From Chloroflexota bacterium (GTDB lineage: Bacteria > Chloroflexota > Dehalococcoidia > Tepidiformales > Tepidiformaceae), in assembly GCA_021823905.1 (NCBI GenBank), contig JAKALX010000003.1, positions 1-33,228 on the forward strand: a DNA stretch of 33,228 nucleotides, in the 5' to 3' direction. The first letter of the stretch is position 1. Every line of letters begins with the position of its first letter. A program made the position numbers and the translations under genes. A model generated the notes under the pieces. The model saw only the letters and a program-made list of their open reading frames with translations. It was not told where the DNA came from and ran no database searches. Positions 1 to 8,665 of this stretch are shown piece by piece.

Positions 1-74
1 GCGACGGGGGTGGACGCAAGGCTCGCCCGTCTCGCCCGGGAGCGACGCCGGCGCTGATGAATTGGGGTGATGGG

Positions 75-119
75 TGGTGCGCCCGGGGCGATTCGAACGC
101 CCGGCCTTCAGATCCGGAG
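75..119 (-). tRNA. 3' fragment of a tRNA-Arg(CCG)-like gene (attachment-site scar)
   Basis: Read on the minus strand, this holds an anticodon loop compatible with CCG, the 3' half of the anticodon stem (TCTGA), a T-arm (GGGCG, loop TTCGAAT, CGCCC), the acceptor 3' strand CGGGCGC, the discriminator A and an encoded CCA. The 5' half is missing: beyond 120 there is no partner TCAGA, no D-arm and no GCGCCCG acceptor strand. A lone 3' tRNA end is the usual product of integration of a mobile island into a tRNA gene. The island should then lie to the right and the host chromosome to the left. No integrase is seen in the window. Confidence 0.6.
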
Positions 120-136
120 GCTCTTTCGAGCCTTTT
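118..136 (+). terminator. Possible small terminator hairpin
   Basis: AGGCTC, loop TTTC, GAGCCT, then TTT: a perfect 6-bp stem followed by a short T run. It directly abuts the tRNA fragment and may belong to the island end. The T run is short, so its function is uncertain. Confidence 0.3.
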
Positions 137-386
137 CGGCTGAGTTGTGCCCAGTCCCAATCAGGTGTTCAACTTACAGCAAAGATTTAGCTTACAAAAC
201 GAACCTACGCTGCCGAGTTCTGCCGTCATGGGGGCAGTTCGGCTGAGTTCGTGTCCTGGCTGTGTCCTGGCAGCGCGACGGCGACGCTGTTGCATTTATC
301 TCGCTCCGGGCTCGCAACCACGACCGCTTTGATGGGAACCAGTCACCAGGCACTACAATCCAAGAGAAAGGCAGGAGCCACCACCG

Positions 387-1217
387 ATGGGCCAGTGCAT
401 TTTCTGTGGCGAGAAAGCCGGGTTGTTCAAGAGGGAACACGCAGAGTGCAGGCAGAAACACGAGGAAGGTGAGAAGGCAGTCTGGGCGCTTGCACTTAAG
501 AGCACGGAGGACCCCCAGAGCCTCACCAGCGCGGTCCAAGAAGTCGAGAAGATCTCAGCCTCCGCGTGGCTATCCAAAGACCGTCTCAAGCAGCTCATTG
601 TGGCGGCCTGGGAGAAGGGAGCCGAGGCCGCCGTTGACCGCGGCATGCTAACCAGGGAGGAAGAGAGCCTCCTTGGGAAGTACGCCCACGATTTTCGCCT
701 GACCCAGGACGACCTGAATCTTCATTCATGGCAGCAGCGGATCGCCGTTGCTGCAGCACTTCGAGATCTGGACGATGGGAGGTTCCCCGACCGGTGTCAC
801 CTCACTGGCGATCTGCCGTTCAATCTTCAGCCCAAGGAGCGGCTCGCGTGGCTGTTTCACGCAGTCTGCTACGAACAGCGAACGCGAACGCAGTATGTCG
901 GCGGGAGCCAAGGGTTCAGTGTCAGGCTGGCGAAGGGGCTCTACTACCGCACGTCGGTGTTTAAGGGTCGGCCCGTTGTGACCTCGTTCATGTCGCAGGT
1001 GGGCTCCGGAGCGCTGGGTCTGACCGACAAGCACATCTATTTCCATTCTCCCCAGAGCGCCTTCCGTATCGCCTACGCGAAGATCGTGGCCTTCGACCCG
1101 TTCACGGACGGGATCGAAATCCACCAAGTCGCCGCCTCGGCAAAGCCGAAGGTGTTCGTCACAGGTGATGGGTGGTCGGTGTACCACCTCGCAGCCAAGC
1201 TCGCACAACTCGCCTAG
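387..1217 (+). CDS. Zn-finger protein with PH-like C-terminal domain, unknown role
   Basis: This encodes 276 residues. The N-terminus has a probable zinc site: C4 and C7 (CxxC), then H18 and C21. A charged helical middle follows. The last ~95 residues run G-L-Y-Y-R ... G-A-L-G-L-T-D-K-H-I-Y-F ... I-A-Y-A-K-I-V, the strand pattern of a bacterial PH/GRAM-like domain. The start is supported by AGGAG at 373-377, with a possible -10 (TACAAT, 354-359) and no good -35. The gene lies 440 bases before the caspase/PLD operon on the same strand but has its own hairpin after it. It may be an accessory sensor of that module. I do not recognise a named family. Confidence 0.75.
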   Translation: MGQCIFCGEKAGLFKREHAECRQKHEEGEKAVWALALKSTEDPQSLTSAVQEVEKISASAWLSKDRLKQLIVAAWEKGAEAAVDRGMLTREEESLLGKYAHDFRLTQDDLNLHSWQQRIAVAAALRDLDDGRFPDRCHLTGDLPFNLQPKERLAWLFHAVCYEQRTRTQYVGGSQGFSVRLAKGLYYRTSVFKGRPVVTSFMSQVGSGALGLTDKHIYFHSPQSAFRIAYAKIVAFDPFTDGIEIHQVAASAKPKVFVTGDGWSVYHLAAKLAQLA

Positions 1218-1547
1218 CTCTGGTGGCGGAGCGCACTGCACCCTTGATCAGCCCAGGTTGAGGCTCGTATTGGACTGAATATGAAAGACCTCCGCTGCCA
1301 CGGAGGAGGCCGTTTGTTTCCTGGCTGCGGGGACTCGCAACTTCGGAATATACGACCTTTCCACAATCCATATCACGATTATCGTCAACTAGTTAAGAAA
1401 GGAAGCGCCAAGTAGTGTCCCGTTAAGTATGGAAAAGGGGGAGGGCCAACCTGAGGGCCACGGTTAACCGGTGCAGACTGAAAGCCGAAGTTGATCCTAC
1501 GGCCCACGGGTCCGCCGCATGGAATGGACATGCCTGGGGGGCCAATC
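1218..1547. other. Intergenic stretch without a gene
   Basis: No plausible coding frame was found. The stretch holds a terminator-like hairpin (1289-1306), a 10-bp palindrome CGGTTAACCG (1461-1470), and AT-richer DNA around 1345-1420 compared with its neighbours. It leads into the promoter at 1548. Confidence 0.5.
1289..1313 (+). terminator. Possible terminator after the Zn-finger gene
   Basis: CCTCCG, loop CTGCCA, CGGAGG (1289-1306) is followed within a few bases by a T-rich GTTTGTTT. The stem is 6 bp with no mismatch. It sits about 70 bases after the stop at 1217 and before the next promoter. Confidence 0.4.
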
Positions 1548-1576
1548 TTGCCAATCAGTTCGCTTCAGAGTATACT
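1548..1576 (+). promoter_or_regulatory. Strong sigma-70-type promoter of the caspase/PLD operon
   Basis: The -35 TTGCCA (1548-1553) and -10 TATACT (1571-1576) are each 5/6 matches to consensus, with an ideal 17-base spacer. The predicted start is about 1583. It lies inside the longest open frame that would start at 1519, so translation must begin downstream, at 1660. Confidence 0.75.
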
Positions 1577-1584
1577 ATCTCACA

Positions 1585-1599
1585 AAGTTCGGCGAACTT
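1585..1599. promoter_or_regulatory. Perfect 15-bp palindromic operator at the transcription start
   Basis: AAGTTCG-g-CGAACTT is a 7-bp inverted repeat around one central base, 8 bases after the -10 box. Its place at +2 to +16 is that of a repressor site. No regulator is encoded next to it, so the binding protein is unknown. The XRE protein at 14678-13539 is one untested candidate. Confidence 0.6.
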
Positions 1600-1659
1600 A
1601 GCCGTGCATTTGAACGGACCGGTTCCGTTGGTCCCTGCTACGCGGCGAAGGAGGTTCCA

Positions 1660-2703
1660 ATGCCTGTCCCCTCCACGACTCTGTTTGGGACTCTCCGAGA
1701 AGACCCTATCACGTCGTTCTTCGCACTTCCGCCGTCCGCCAATGAAGGGGAGCCTCCGGCCTTCGCAACCCCCACCCACCCTGGCGGGATCGTCGCATTT
1801 GGTGCAGACAGCGGGGTGATCGCGTCGGAGGACGACCTCAACGACCAATTCGTCCTCTTTCAGTTCAGCGGAGAAGAGGGGGCGGCTCTTCTCGAGCCAT
1901 CTTCGGTCAAACCGAGGATCAAGGGTTCCGAACAAGCCCCTGACGTCTTAGCCAAGCTCCAGCTCGCTGCCTTCCATATCGGGGAGAACGAGGAGATAGA
2001 CAAGAACACCCGCGCCACCATCCGTCTTGACTTCGGGAAGGACGATAAGTCGAACTCCCGGCTCGACACCCTCTTCTGGTCCATCGCCGCTGGCCTCAAC
2101 CTGTACAACTCTGCAAAGACCAAGAAAGCGGAACCCAAAGATCTCAACGCCGACCTGTCGGCGGCGTTTTCACGGAGGCCGATCGAAATCCCCGGTGGAC
2201 TTGGCCGTTTCTCGTTTGAGGTCGTGAAGCACGAGGAACCCAAGTGGTGGCAGCGCGTCTTCAGCTTCCTCCAGAGCGGCACCGGTCAGCTACTCACGTC
2301 GACTTTAGGCTTTCCGGCAATCACGTCACAGGCCATCTCTTTCATCAATGAGCTGGTCGGACGTCTCCAGAGTGACAAGCCGAGCGTCCTGTTTAGGAGC
2401 CGCCCCCTCGTACTAGCGTTGAGCGAAATGGCACGCGACGATTTCACTGGCGGAGCCACGGGGGTGAGCGTAGGTGCGCTCAACCCCGGTTTCTGCCTTC
2501 TCGCCCGTGGCAGGGACTACCAGGGACTGATCACACACGATCCCGTGTTCATGGCGTCCTATGGAGTGATCAAACCGAAGACGGTGACTCTGCCTGACTT
2601 CCTCGCCGGCCGCTATGAGAACCCATTCAAGGACATGACTTACGCGGTCCTGAAGGTCGGTTGCCGCGAAACCAAGATCGACACCGCAATGCTGTGGGGC
2701 TGA
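1660..2703 (+). CDS. Unknown protein, first gene of the caspase/PLD operon
   Basis: This encodes 347 residues. The start at 1660 has GGAGG at 1650-1654, and the promoter sits upstream inside the longer frame. There is no signal peptide and no domain I recognise. The N-terminal ~220 residues are mixed alpha/beta. Residues around 195-250 contain W-W-Q-R-V-F-S-F-L-Q-S-G-T-G-Q-L-L, an amphipathic to hydrophobic stretch that could touch a membrane. The C-terminal part is beta-rich. As the promoter-proximal gene of a string of peptidase and phospholipase genes it could be the sensor or the pore-forming component. That is inference only. Confidence 0.75.
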   Translation: MPVPSTTLFGTLREDPITSFFALPPSANEGEPPAFATPTHPGGIVAFGADSGVIASEDDLNDQFVLFQFSGEEGAALLEPSSVKPRIKGSEQAPDVLAKLQLAAFHIGENEEIDKNTRATIRLDFGKDDKSNSRLDTLFWSIAAGLNLYNSAKTKKAEPKDLNADLSAAFSRRPIEIPGGLGRFSFEVVKHEEPKWWQRVFSFLQSGTGQLLTSTLGFPAITSQAISFINELVGRLQSDKPSVLFRSRPLVLALSEMARDDFTGGATGVSVGALNPGFCLLARGRDYQGLITHDPVFMASYGVIKPKTVTLPDFLAGRYENPFKDMTYAVLKVGCRETKIDTAMLWG

Positions 2704-2829
2704 GGCTGGCATCGGGAGCGTTCCAAATGACCATGACCTGGAATGGTGGACACCGGGCCGCGCAAAGGCACGGCGGGGCAACGTGGCCAGCCCCGCCACT
2801 CCCACCAGCGATGCCCAGGAAAGACTAGC

Positions 2830-3927
2830 ATGCCCCGACAACCCGTAGTCCATCGTCAGTTGCCGAACGGCACCCCTGCTGTGCACGCTCTCGTCATCGG
2901 TGTCGGGCGTTACAACACGGCTGGGCCACCGCCGCTCAACGGCGCAGCTGATTCCGCAATCGCTTTCGCCGCGTGGCTCCTTCAGAAGCAGCATGCGCCG
3001 GGGTTGGAATTGGGCTCTGTCGACATCCTGGCTTCCCAAGCTTCCGGCGTGCCGGTGAAATGGAACGGCCACGACCTCGATCCGCCCAGCAGTGCTCTCG
3101 TGCAGCAGGCCGTAGACGCCTGGCACGATCGCGCCGCAGCAATGCGCGAGAACCTCGCTGTCTTCTACTTCTGCGGGCACGGGGTCGAGGTCGGGGCACT
3201 CGAGAGCCTACTCTTGGGGGACGTGGATCTTACGTGTCAAGATCCGTTCGCCAACGCCCTAGCGTTCGACGACTTCATCCGCGGCATGGACAGCTGCGGA
3301 GCACGGAAACAGCTCTTTGTCATCGACGCTTGCCGCGAGCTCCCCCCCGGTTACGGCGCGTGGGACGACGCCGTTGGCCTGGGCCGCCCAATGGTCCGCT
3401 TCAACCTGAAGCGGAGGGCTGCGATGAGGCCGAGGCTTCACGCGGTGCTGCAAGCCACGTCTTCGACGCAAAAGGCTTGGCCTGGAAGGCAGCAGGGCTG
3501 GTTCACTGAAGCGTTGTTGCTCGTTTTGGACGGCGCCGCAGGGAACAACCGTTACGCCGCAAGTGTGAATGAATTCCCTGTGAATACCCGCGAAATTGTG
3601 CCCACGATTGAGCTCCTCATGCAGCGCGAGTTCATCCCGCCTCCTGTCGGCGACCAACAGCCGGTCCGGCGCGGGGAGGGCGACTTCGATCTACACCTAC
3701 CTGATCCCCCCCAGGTACCTGTCCTCGTGACCCACGAGCCAGCAGCCTTGAACCAGGGGCGCCAGATGTCCGCCAAGAGGGCTGGCGTCGAGGTGGCCAA
3801 CTACACCTGGACGGATGCCAGACCGTGGCAGTCCACGCTTGCGGTCGGAGTCTACGAGTTCTGCAGCGAGAGCGGCGTACACCGTGAGGAGATCGTCGTG
3901 CCCGCACGGAAGGTGGTCCTGCAATGA
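2830..3927 (+). CDS. Caspase-like (clan CD, C14) peptidase
   Basis: This encodes 365 residues. The N-terminal caspase fold starts H-A-L-V-I-G-V-G-R-Y (19-28) and P-L-N-G-A-A-D (35-41). The catalytic His is H117 in Y-F-C-G-H-G and the Cys is C168 in F-V-I-D-A-C-R-E, both in the usual order and spacing. From ~295 on there is a small beta-rich domain. The start at 2830 has AGGAAAG at 2817-2823; the longer frame from 2743 lacks a ribosome site. The stop overlaps the next start (ATGA at 3924), showing translational coupling. Bacterial caspase-like proteases of this type usually cleave partners on activation by a sensor and often act in abortive immunity. The substrate here is unknown. Confidence 0.9.
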   Translation: MPRQPVVHRQLPNGTPAVHALVIGVGRYNTAGPPPLNGAADSAIAFAAWLLQKQHAPGLELGSVDILASQASGVPVKWNGHDLDPPSSALVQQAVDAWHDRAAAMRENLAVFYFCGHGVEVGALESLLLGDVDLTCQDPFANALAFDDFIRGMDSCGARKQLFVIDACRELPPGYGAWDDAVGLGRPMVRFNLKRRAAMRPRLHAVLQATSSTQKAWPGRQQGWFTEALLLVLDGAAGNNRYAASVNEFPVNTREIVPTIELLMQREFIPPPVGDQQPVRRGEGDFDLHLPDPPQVPVLVTHEPAALNQGRQMSAKRAGVEVANYTWTDARPWQSTLAVGVYEFCSESGVHREEIVVPARKVVLQ

Positions 3928-5372
3928 ACGCAACTCTGGAGATCCAGTTGGAGCGTCGAGGACGATGGGATAGCCTTTCACAAGCCGCCTTGGTACGGAT
4001 CCGCCCGGCCCGCGGGCGCAGCATTGACGGGGTCTTGGCTTTGGGAAGCCGCTCCCCGCTCGAGGTCCATGTGGAAGCGGGTGAGATCGATCTCGAGGTT
4101 ACACTTCCATCTGGGACAGTCCTTACGCAGTCCCTCAACGTCACGGATGGCGAATTCAGAGCGGTGAGCTTCGAGGTGCCGGAGTCTCCGAGGGAATCAC
4201 TGAGGTGGTTGAGCCTGACGCGAGCTATCGATCTCCAGCGCCCGGTGCAGCACAGGACAATCCATCCCAAGGAGCAGAAGCAAGCTACCCAGCAAGTCCA
4301 AGAGTTCAGAACGCGGGGGCCCGTCGAGCGCCGGTCCTTCGACTTTACATCGGCCGAGCTTCCCTACCTCGATCGAGAGCAGCCAATGGGGCAGGGGGCA
4401 ATGCAGCGCGAGTGCCCTGACACTGAAGGCCTCGAGCTACCTACTCTCATTCCCGAAGAACTCCCGGAATTGGTCGAGGACGTGAGAGCAATCCAAGTGT
4501 CGCTCCTGGAGTCTGGGCCGGAACAGTCCTCCCTGGCCCTCCAGACCATGCACGAGGATTCGGACCTTCGCGTGTTGGCGGTGACGGACCGCAGGATCGC
4601 TAGGTCACTCCAGGGGGTTCCTGGCTCCGTGCTCCCCGCCCTCGCTCTGCGTGCCCCCTCCCTTCGGAGTGTTCTTCGCGTGTGCATGCTCCCGAGCCCG
4701 GGCTCAAACGGTGGGGCTGATCAGGAGGTTCACGTAGCCCTGCGATTCGTCCCGGGTGACCCCTTCCCCGATCTCCAAGTGATCCCTGCCGACCAGGATC
4801 TAGCCCCGCTTGTGGGTTTCATGGAGCGCGGTGACCAGCGCGCTTTGGAAGCGCTAAGGAAGGACTACGTCGAGAAGGCAAAGGCTCTCCTGTACGAAAA
4901 GATGAGCAGTCCAACCAACGCTGCACTGGGGCTCGCTCTCCTCTTGCGTCTCGGCGAGCTTGAAGGGACTGAGGACTGGCCGGCCAACCTGTGCCACTGG
5001 TTCCCGAATCTTCCCGATGCCGCTGCCCTGTACTCCGCGGTCCTGTTGCGCCGTCCTAGCGATACTTCCGCTTGGTGGTCAGATCTGCGACGGACAGCTC
5101 TGCAAGCCGCTCGGACCGGGCTGCCGTTCCTGACTGATTCTCTGCGGTATCTGCAGGGATCGCTGGCGGTACTTGACGAGGCGCCGGATGCGTCAGTTGA
5201 CGAAGATGAAGTTGCGCTTGCGAGACGCTGGTGCGACCGGCTCTTGAGGTCGGTTGACAGCCGTGCGGTCTTTACTACCGCAACGCTTCCCGAGAGTTGG
5301 AGCAGAGCGATCTGGGGCTACCGCCAACACGAGACGCGGGAGGACGCCGATGGACCAGTCGCGACTGGATGA
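3924..5372 (+). CDS. Caspase-associated protein with beta-rich N-terminus
   Basis: This encodes 482 residues and starts inside the stop of the caspase gene (4-base overlap). Residues 1-86 form a beta-sandwich-like domain ending L-P-S-G-T-V-L-T-Q-S-L-N-V, then S-P-R-E-S-L-R-W (89-95). This resembles the adaptor-type domains that partner bacterial caspases, although I recall that pattern only from memory. The middle (~100-160) is polar and probably flexible. The C-terminal half (~300-465) is helical with a TPR-like look. There is no catalytic motif. It is likely the regulator, scaffold or substrate of the caspase. Confidence 0.75.
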   Translation: MNATLEIQLERRGRWDSLSQAALVRIRPARGRSIDGVLALGSRSPLEVHVEAGEIDLEVTLPSGTVLTQSLNVTDGEFRAVSFEVPESPRESLRWLSLTRAIDLQRPVQHRTIHPKEQKQATQQVQEFRTRGPVERRSFDFTSAELPYLDREQPMGQGAMQRECPDTEGLELPTLIPEELPELVEDVRAIQVSLLESGPEQSSLALQTMHEDSDLRVLAVTDRRIARSLQGVPGSVLPALALRAPSLRSVLRVCMLPSPGSNGGADQEVHVALRFVPGDPFPDLQVIPADQDLAPLVGFMERGDQRALEALRKDYVEKAKALLYEKMSSPTNAALGLALLLRLGELEGTEDWPANLCHWFPNLPDAAALYSAVLLRRPSDTSAWWSDLRRTALQAARTGLPFLTDSLRYLQGSLAVLDEAPDASVDEDEVALARRWCDRLLRSVDSRAVFTTATLPESWSRAIWGYRQHETREDADGPVATG

Positions 5373-8300
5373 CCTCCGCAGGATCTTTGCACCCGTGCTC
5401 GCGGTTCTCAAACAGCACGGAGCAGAGATCACGGCTTTGCAGGGGCTCGCCGTGGCACGCCCCGGGTATGCCCTGGAGGGTGACACCTCCACCCCAGCAC
5501 TTGTGCTGGCGTTTCACCCGCCTCGCCCTCAGATCGATCTGACAGAACTCACGACCCGGTTCGGAGTGCGCGTGGATTCCGTCGATGCCTCTCCGCCCGA
5601 ACAGATTCGCGGCCAAACCACACCAACGTTTGTTTCTCCCTTGAGGTGCTTGCTCGAACCGATGGAAGTGCCCAGTTTCGCCCCAAGACGCGGCACCTAT
5701 CAACCTCCCGCTGGCGAGAATGCGCCGCGGTTGGACCCCGTGGATGCCGACATGGAGGTCACCGTCTGTGCCAGCCCTGACGCTGGCTGGCCTACACTAC
5801 GGGACTTCCTGCAAGAGGGGGTGCGAGAACGCCTCACTGTTGCTATGTATGACTTCACTGCCCGGCACGTGGAGGAGACGTTGCGGGCCCAGATGCGAGA
5901 CTCCAAGGCGACCCTTCGGCTCGTGCTTGATGCGAGGCCGGCCTCCAACCTCGGCGGCCCCACCGGTGTCAACGGACATGATCGTGTCGAGGCCGACGTA
6001 GTCGAGCGGTTTCGGGCACTCCTCGGTGAACGCTTCGAGGTTGCACGTGCCTCGGTAGGGGCGCATGGCGCTGTGCCCAAGGCCTACCACATCAAGGTCG
6101 CCTCGGCCGACGGCGAGCGTGTCTGGCTTTCTACGGGCAACTGGCAGTCATCCAACCTAGCGCCGTTCGACTACGCCAAACCCGGTGATGCCCCACCGTT
6201 GCCACTTTCCCGGTACAACCGCGACTACCATGTGGTGGTCCGTCATCCCCCCTTAGCGACGTGCTTTGCAGGTTTCATCGAGTACGATGCGACCCTCGGC
6301 GGCGATTTCGCGGAGCTGGAGACTGATGACGGTCCGATGCTGCTCGTGCCCGTCGCCGAGGCCCCGGAGGACTTCGCCGCGATCAAGCGTTACGAACCTC
6401 TGAAGGTGCAGGGGAGGATCAAGGTCTCGCCTTTGCTCACCCCCGATAACTTCCCCACATTCGTGAACTCGCTCCTCCAGGGCGCAAGGAGGCGGGTCTG
6501 GATTCAGAACCAGTACCTCACCCCCAACGAAGACGGCGACAACTTCCCCGAGTTTGACCGCCTGCTCGAGCTCCTTGGGCGCCTTGCCGGGCAGGAGCTT
6601 GACGTCCGGCTATGTCTCCGCGCGTGCCAGCCTCAGCATCGCGACCTCATCCTGGCCGCCGGCGTAAAGGCCTCTCAGATTCGGCTGCAGCGCAACTGCC
6701 ATGCGAAGCTCCTCGTCGTTGACGACGACTGGGTAGTGGTGGGAAGTCAAAACCTTTCGAATGATGGCTTTGTGGCCAACCGCGATGCCAGTCTGGCGTT
6801 CGAGCACAAAGAGATCACGGACTACTTTGCGACGATTTTCGAAGCCGACTGGGAGCGGGCATCGCCTGTCAGCCGGGGCGATTCCTTCGCGGCGCGCCTG
6901 GCAACGGGCGAGAGCGTCCCAATGGGGTGGACTCGAGTCCCCTGGCGGAAGCTATATGACTCAGATCCTCCCCGCCCGACGGTTGCAGTCTCCGTACCCA
7001 CCCACCCGACCATCACCGCGGCAGGGGCGGAAGAGGACTTGCCATTCTTCGGCGTCGACGCCGCAACGGGTCATCGCCGCCGTGAACGGACGAAGGACGT
7101 CGCCAGAGCCATTCGCAACAACCAAGGCATGCCCGGCGCCGACCTCCAACGGGTAGGAGCCGTTGCCTCGACACCCAGCTTTGGCCTTCCTCTTGCTGTC
7201 AATCCGGAGAGTCTTTCTGACATGGGGTGGGCTGTCGTGTGGGCACCTTCGGTTTCGAACGAAACAAAGGGAGCGCTGCGCCCTCTGCTAGAACTCAGGT
7301 ACCGCCAAGTCAACGACGACACGCTCTTCCGTGAGTTCGATTACCTGGATGACGAGACAGCCCGAGGCTTCCTGCAGCGGAACTCCGTGGACTTCGGGGG
7401 CGTGCGACCAGAAGCCGTGCCCTTCTACCTTCTGCTGGTAGGCGATCCGGCCGAGATGCCGTTCACCTTCCAGACCGTGCTGGACGTGGAGTATCGGGTC
7501 GGGCGACTGCATCTTCCCACCCCTACCGCTTATGCCCGGTATGCCGAGTCGGTCATCGGGGTTGAAAATGGTGGCGCTCGGCCGAGGGATCGCGTACTCC
7601 ATGCGTTCGGTCCGGCCCACCCCGGTGATAGCGCGACGACACTGAGTTGTGATCAACTGGTGCGCGCAGCCGCCGGATGGCTGGCCACGTACGGTGCGAT
7701 TACGGCCAGCAATAGACTCCGGGTCCAGACCGATGCGGGTGCCAGCGCAACGAAAGCGCGACTGCAGATGTTGCTGCGCGGCAAAGAGAGCCGTCCGGAG
7801 CTACTGTTCACGGCAGGCCACGGGTTGGTCTTCCCGCCCAACAGCAAGCAGCAGAGCGCCGAACAGGGAGCACTGGTCACCGCGGATTGGGACGGGTTCA
7901 GTAGCATTCGTCCCGCGGACCGAATGGCAGGCGCAGATGTGCCATCGGACGCGGATGTGCTAGGTCTGGTGGCATTCCTCTTTGCGTGCTTCGGGGCGGG
8001 GACCCCGAGAATGGACTCTTTTCCCACCGCGCAGGGTAGGCTGCTGGCTGACAAGCCTCTTGTCTCCGCACTGCCACAGGCGCTGCTCTCCCATGACAGA
8101 GGCGCTGCAATAGGCGTCTTCGGGCACATCGACCGCACATTGACCTGGTCGATCCAGCCTCCTGGGGCTCGGGTCGCAACGGATCCGTTTGCTCGGGCGG
8201 CGCTGGCCGTGCTGGCTGGGTACCGCCTTGGAAGCGCTTTGGAGGACCTCAATCAGCGCGGTGCCTCCTTGGCTGCGACTCTGGCTTCGACGCTGGCCCC

Positions 8301-8409
8301 ATCTGCACCACCTTTGAGCGACGCCGAGCTGGTTCGTACGTGGGTGCAGCAACGCGATGCTGTGGCGTTTGTCTTGCTCGGTGACCCCGCGGCGCGCCTT
8401 CCGCGGTAG
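5350..8409 (+). CDS. Phospholipase D / gingipain-caspase-like fusion effector
   Basis: This encodes 1019 residues, starting at 5350 (GGGAGG at 5339-5344) inside the previous gene (23-base overlap). Residues ~135-500 hold two complete HKD motifs, H247-x-K249-x4-D254 and H451-x-K453-x4-D458, each followed by G-N/Q-x-S-x-N, so a full two-lobe PLD active site. Residues ~610-1019 are clan-CD-like: Y-L-L-L-V-G-D-P (693-700), G-R-L-H, then T-A-G-H824-G and F-A-C880-F-G-A-G-T-P. This His/Cys pair matches peptidase C25 (gingipain) or CHAT-like proteases. It lacks a signal peptide, so it should act in the cytosol. A protease that frees or controls a membrane- or nucleic-acid-cutting PLD is a natural reading, but it is inferred. 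Confidence 0.9.
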   Translation: MDQSRLDDLRRIFAPVLAVLKQHGAEITALQGLAVARPGYALEGDTSTPALVLAFHPPRPQIDLTELTTRFGVRVDSVDASPPEQIRGQTTPTFVSPLRCLLEPMEVPSFAPRRGTYQPPAGENAPRLDPVDADMEVTVCASPDAGWPTLRDFLQEGVRERLTVAMYDFTARHVEETLRAQMRDSKATLRLVLDARPASNLGGPTGVNGHDRVEADVVERFRALLGERFEVARASVGAHGAVPKAYHIKVASADGERVWLSTGNWQSSNLAPFDYAKPGDAPPLPLSRYNRDYHVVVRHPPLATCFAGFIEYDATLGGDFAELETDDGPMLLVPVAEAPEDFAAIKRYEPLKVQGRIKVSPLLTPDNFPTFVNSLLQGARRRVWIQNQYLTPNEDGDNFPEFDRLLELLGRLAGQELDVRLCLRACQPQHRDLILAAGVKASQIRLQRNCHAKLLVVDDDWVVVGSQNLSNDGFVANRDASLAFEHKEITDYFATIFEADWERASPVSRGDSFAARLATGESVPMGWTRVPWRKLYDSDPPRPTVAVSVPTHPTITAAGAEEDLPFFGVDAATGHRRRERTKDVARAIRNNQGMPGADLQRVGAVASTPSFGLPLAVNPESLSDMGWAVVWAPSVSNETKGALRPLLELRYRQVNDDTLFREFDYLDDETARGFLQRNSVDFGGVRPEAVPFYLLLVGDPAEMPFTFQTVLDVEYRVGRLHLPTPTAYARYAESVIGVENGGARPRDRVLHAFGPAHPGDSATTLSCDQLVRAAAGWLATYGAITASNRLRVQTDAGASATKARLQMLLRGKESRPELLFTAGHGLVFPPNSKQQSAEQGALVTADWDGFSSIRPADRMAGADVPSDADVLGLVAFLFACFGAGTPRMDSFPTAQGRLLADKPLVSALPQALLSHDRGAAIGVFGHIDRTLTWSIQPPGARVATDPFARAALAVLAGYRLGSALEDLNQRGASLAATLASTLAPSAPPLSDAELVRTWVQQRDAVAFVLLGDPAARLPR

Positions 8410-8665
8410 AAGGGAGGCCATCGGCTGAGTCCAATGGCACAACCGGCAGCGCCCTCACAAGGAATTCGGGGATGTCAGCCTTCCTGACTCCGCGGAAGCC
8501 TCTCGAACGAAGACTGAGCAACGCGGGCTGGGTCAGTGGATCCGGCACGAGGCTCCTTTCGGCGGCTCGAAGCCCAGACTCTAGCGCTTCGTCGGTCGCT
8601 ACGGTTATCGGTGCCGCCGGGACATGACGACAGGGTGACTGTGCCCTGCTGAGAGGACGAGCAAA

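Noticed and set aside
1-57. Open frame ending in Arg-rich residues with TGA at 55-57
   Set aside because: Only 18 codons are visible and the start is outside the window; high-GC DNA gives such frames by chance.
75-150. Complete tRNA gene at the left edge
   Set aside because: No D-arm, no 5' acceptor strand and no 5' anticodon stem can be placed beyond 120; only the 3' end is present.
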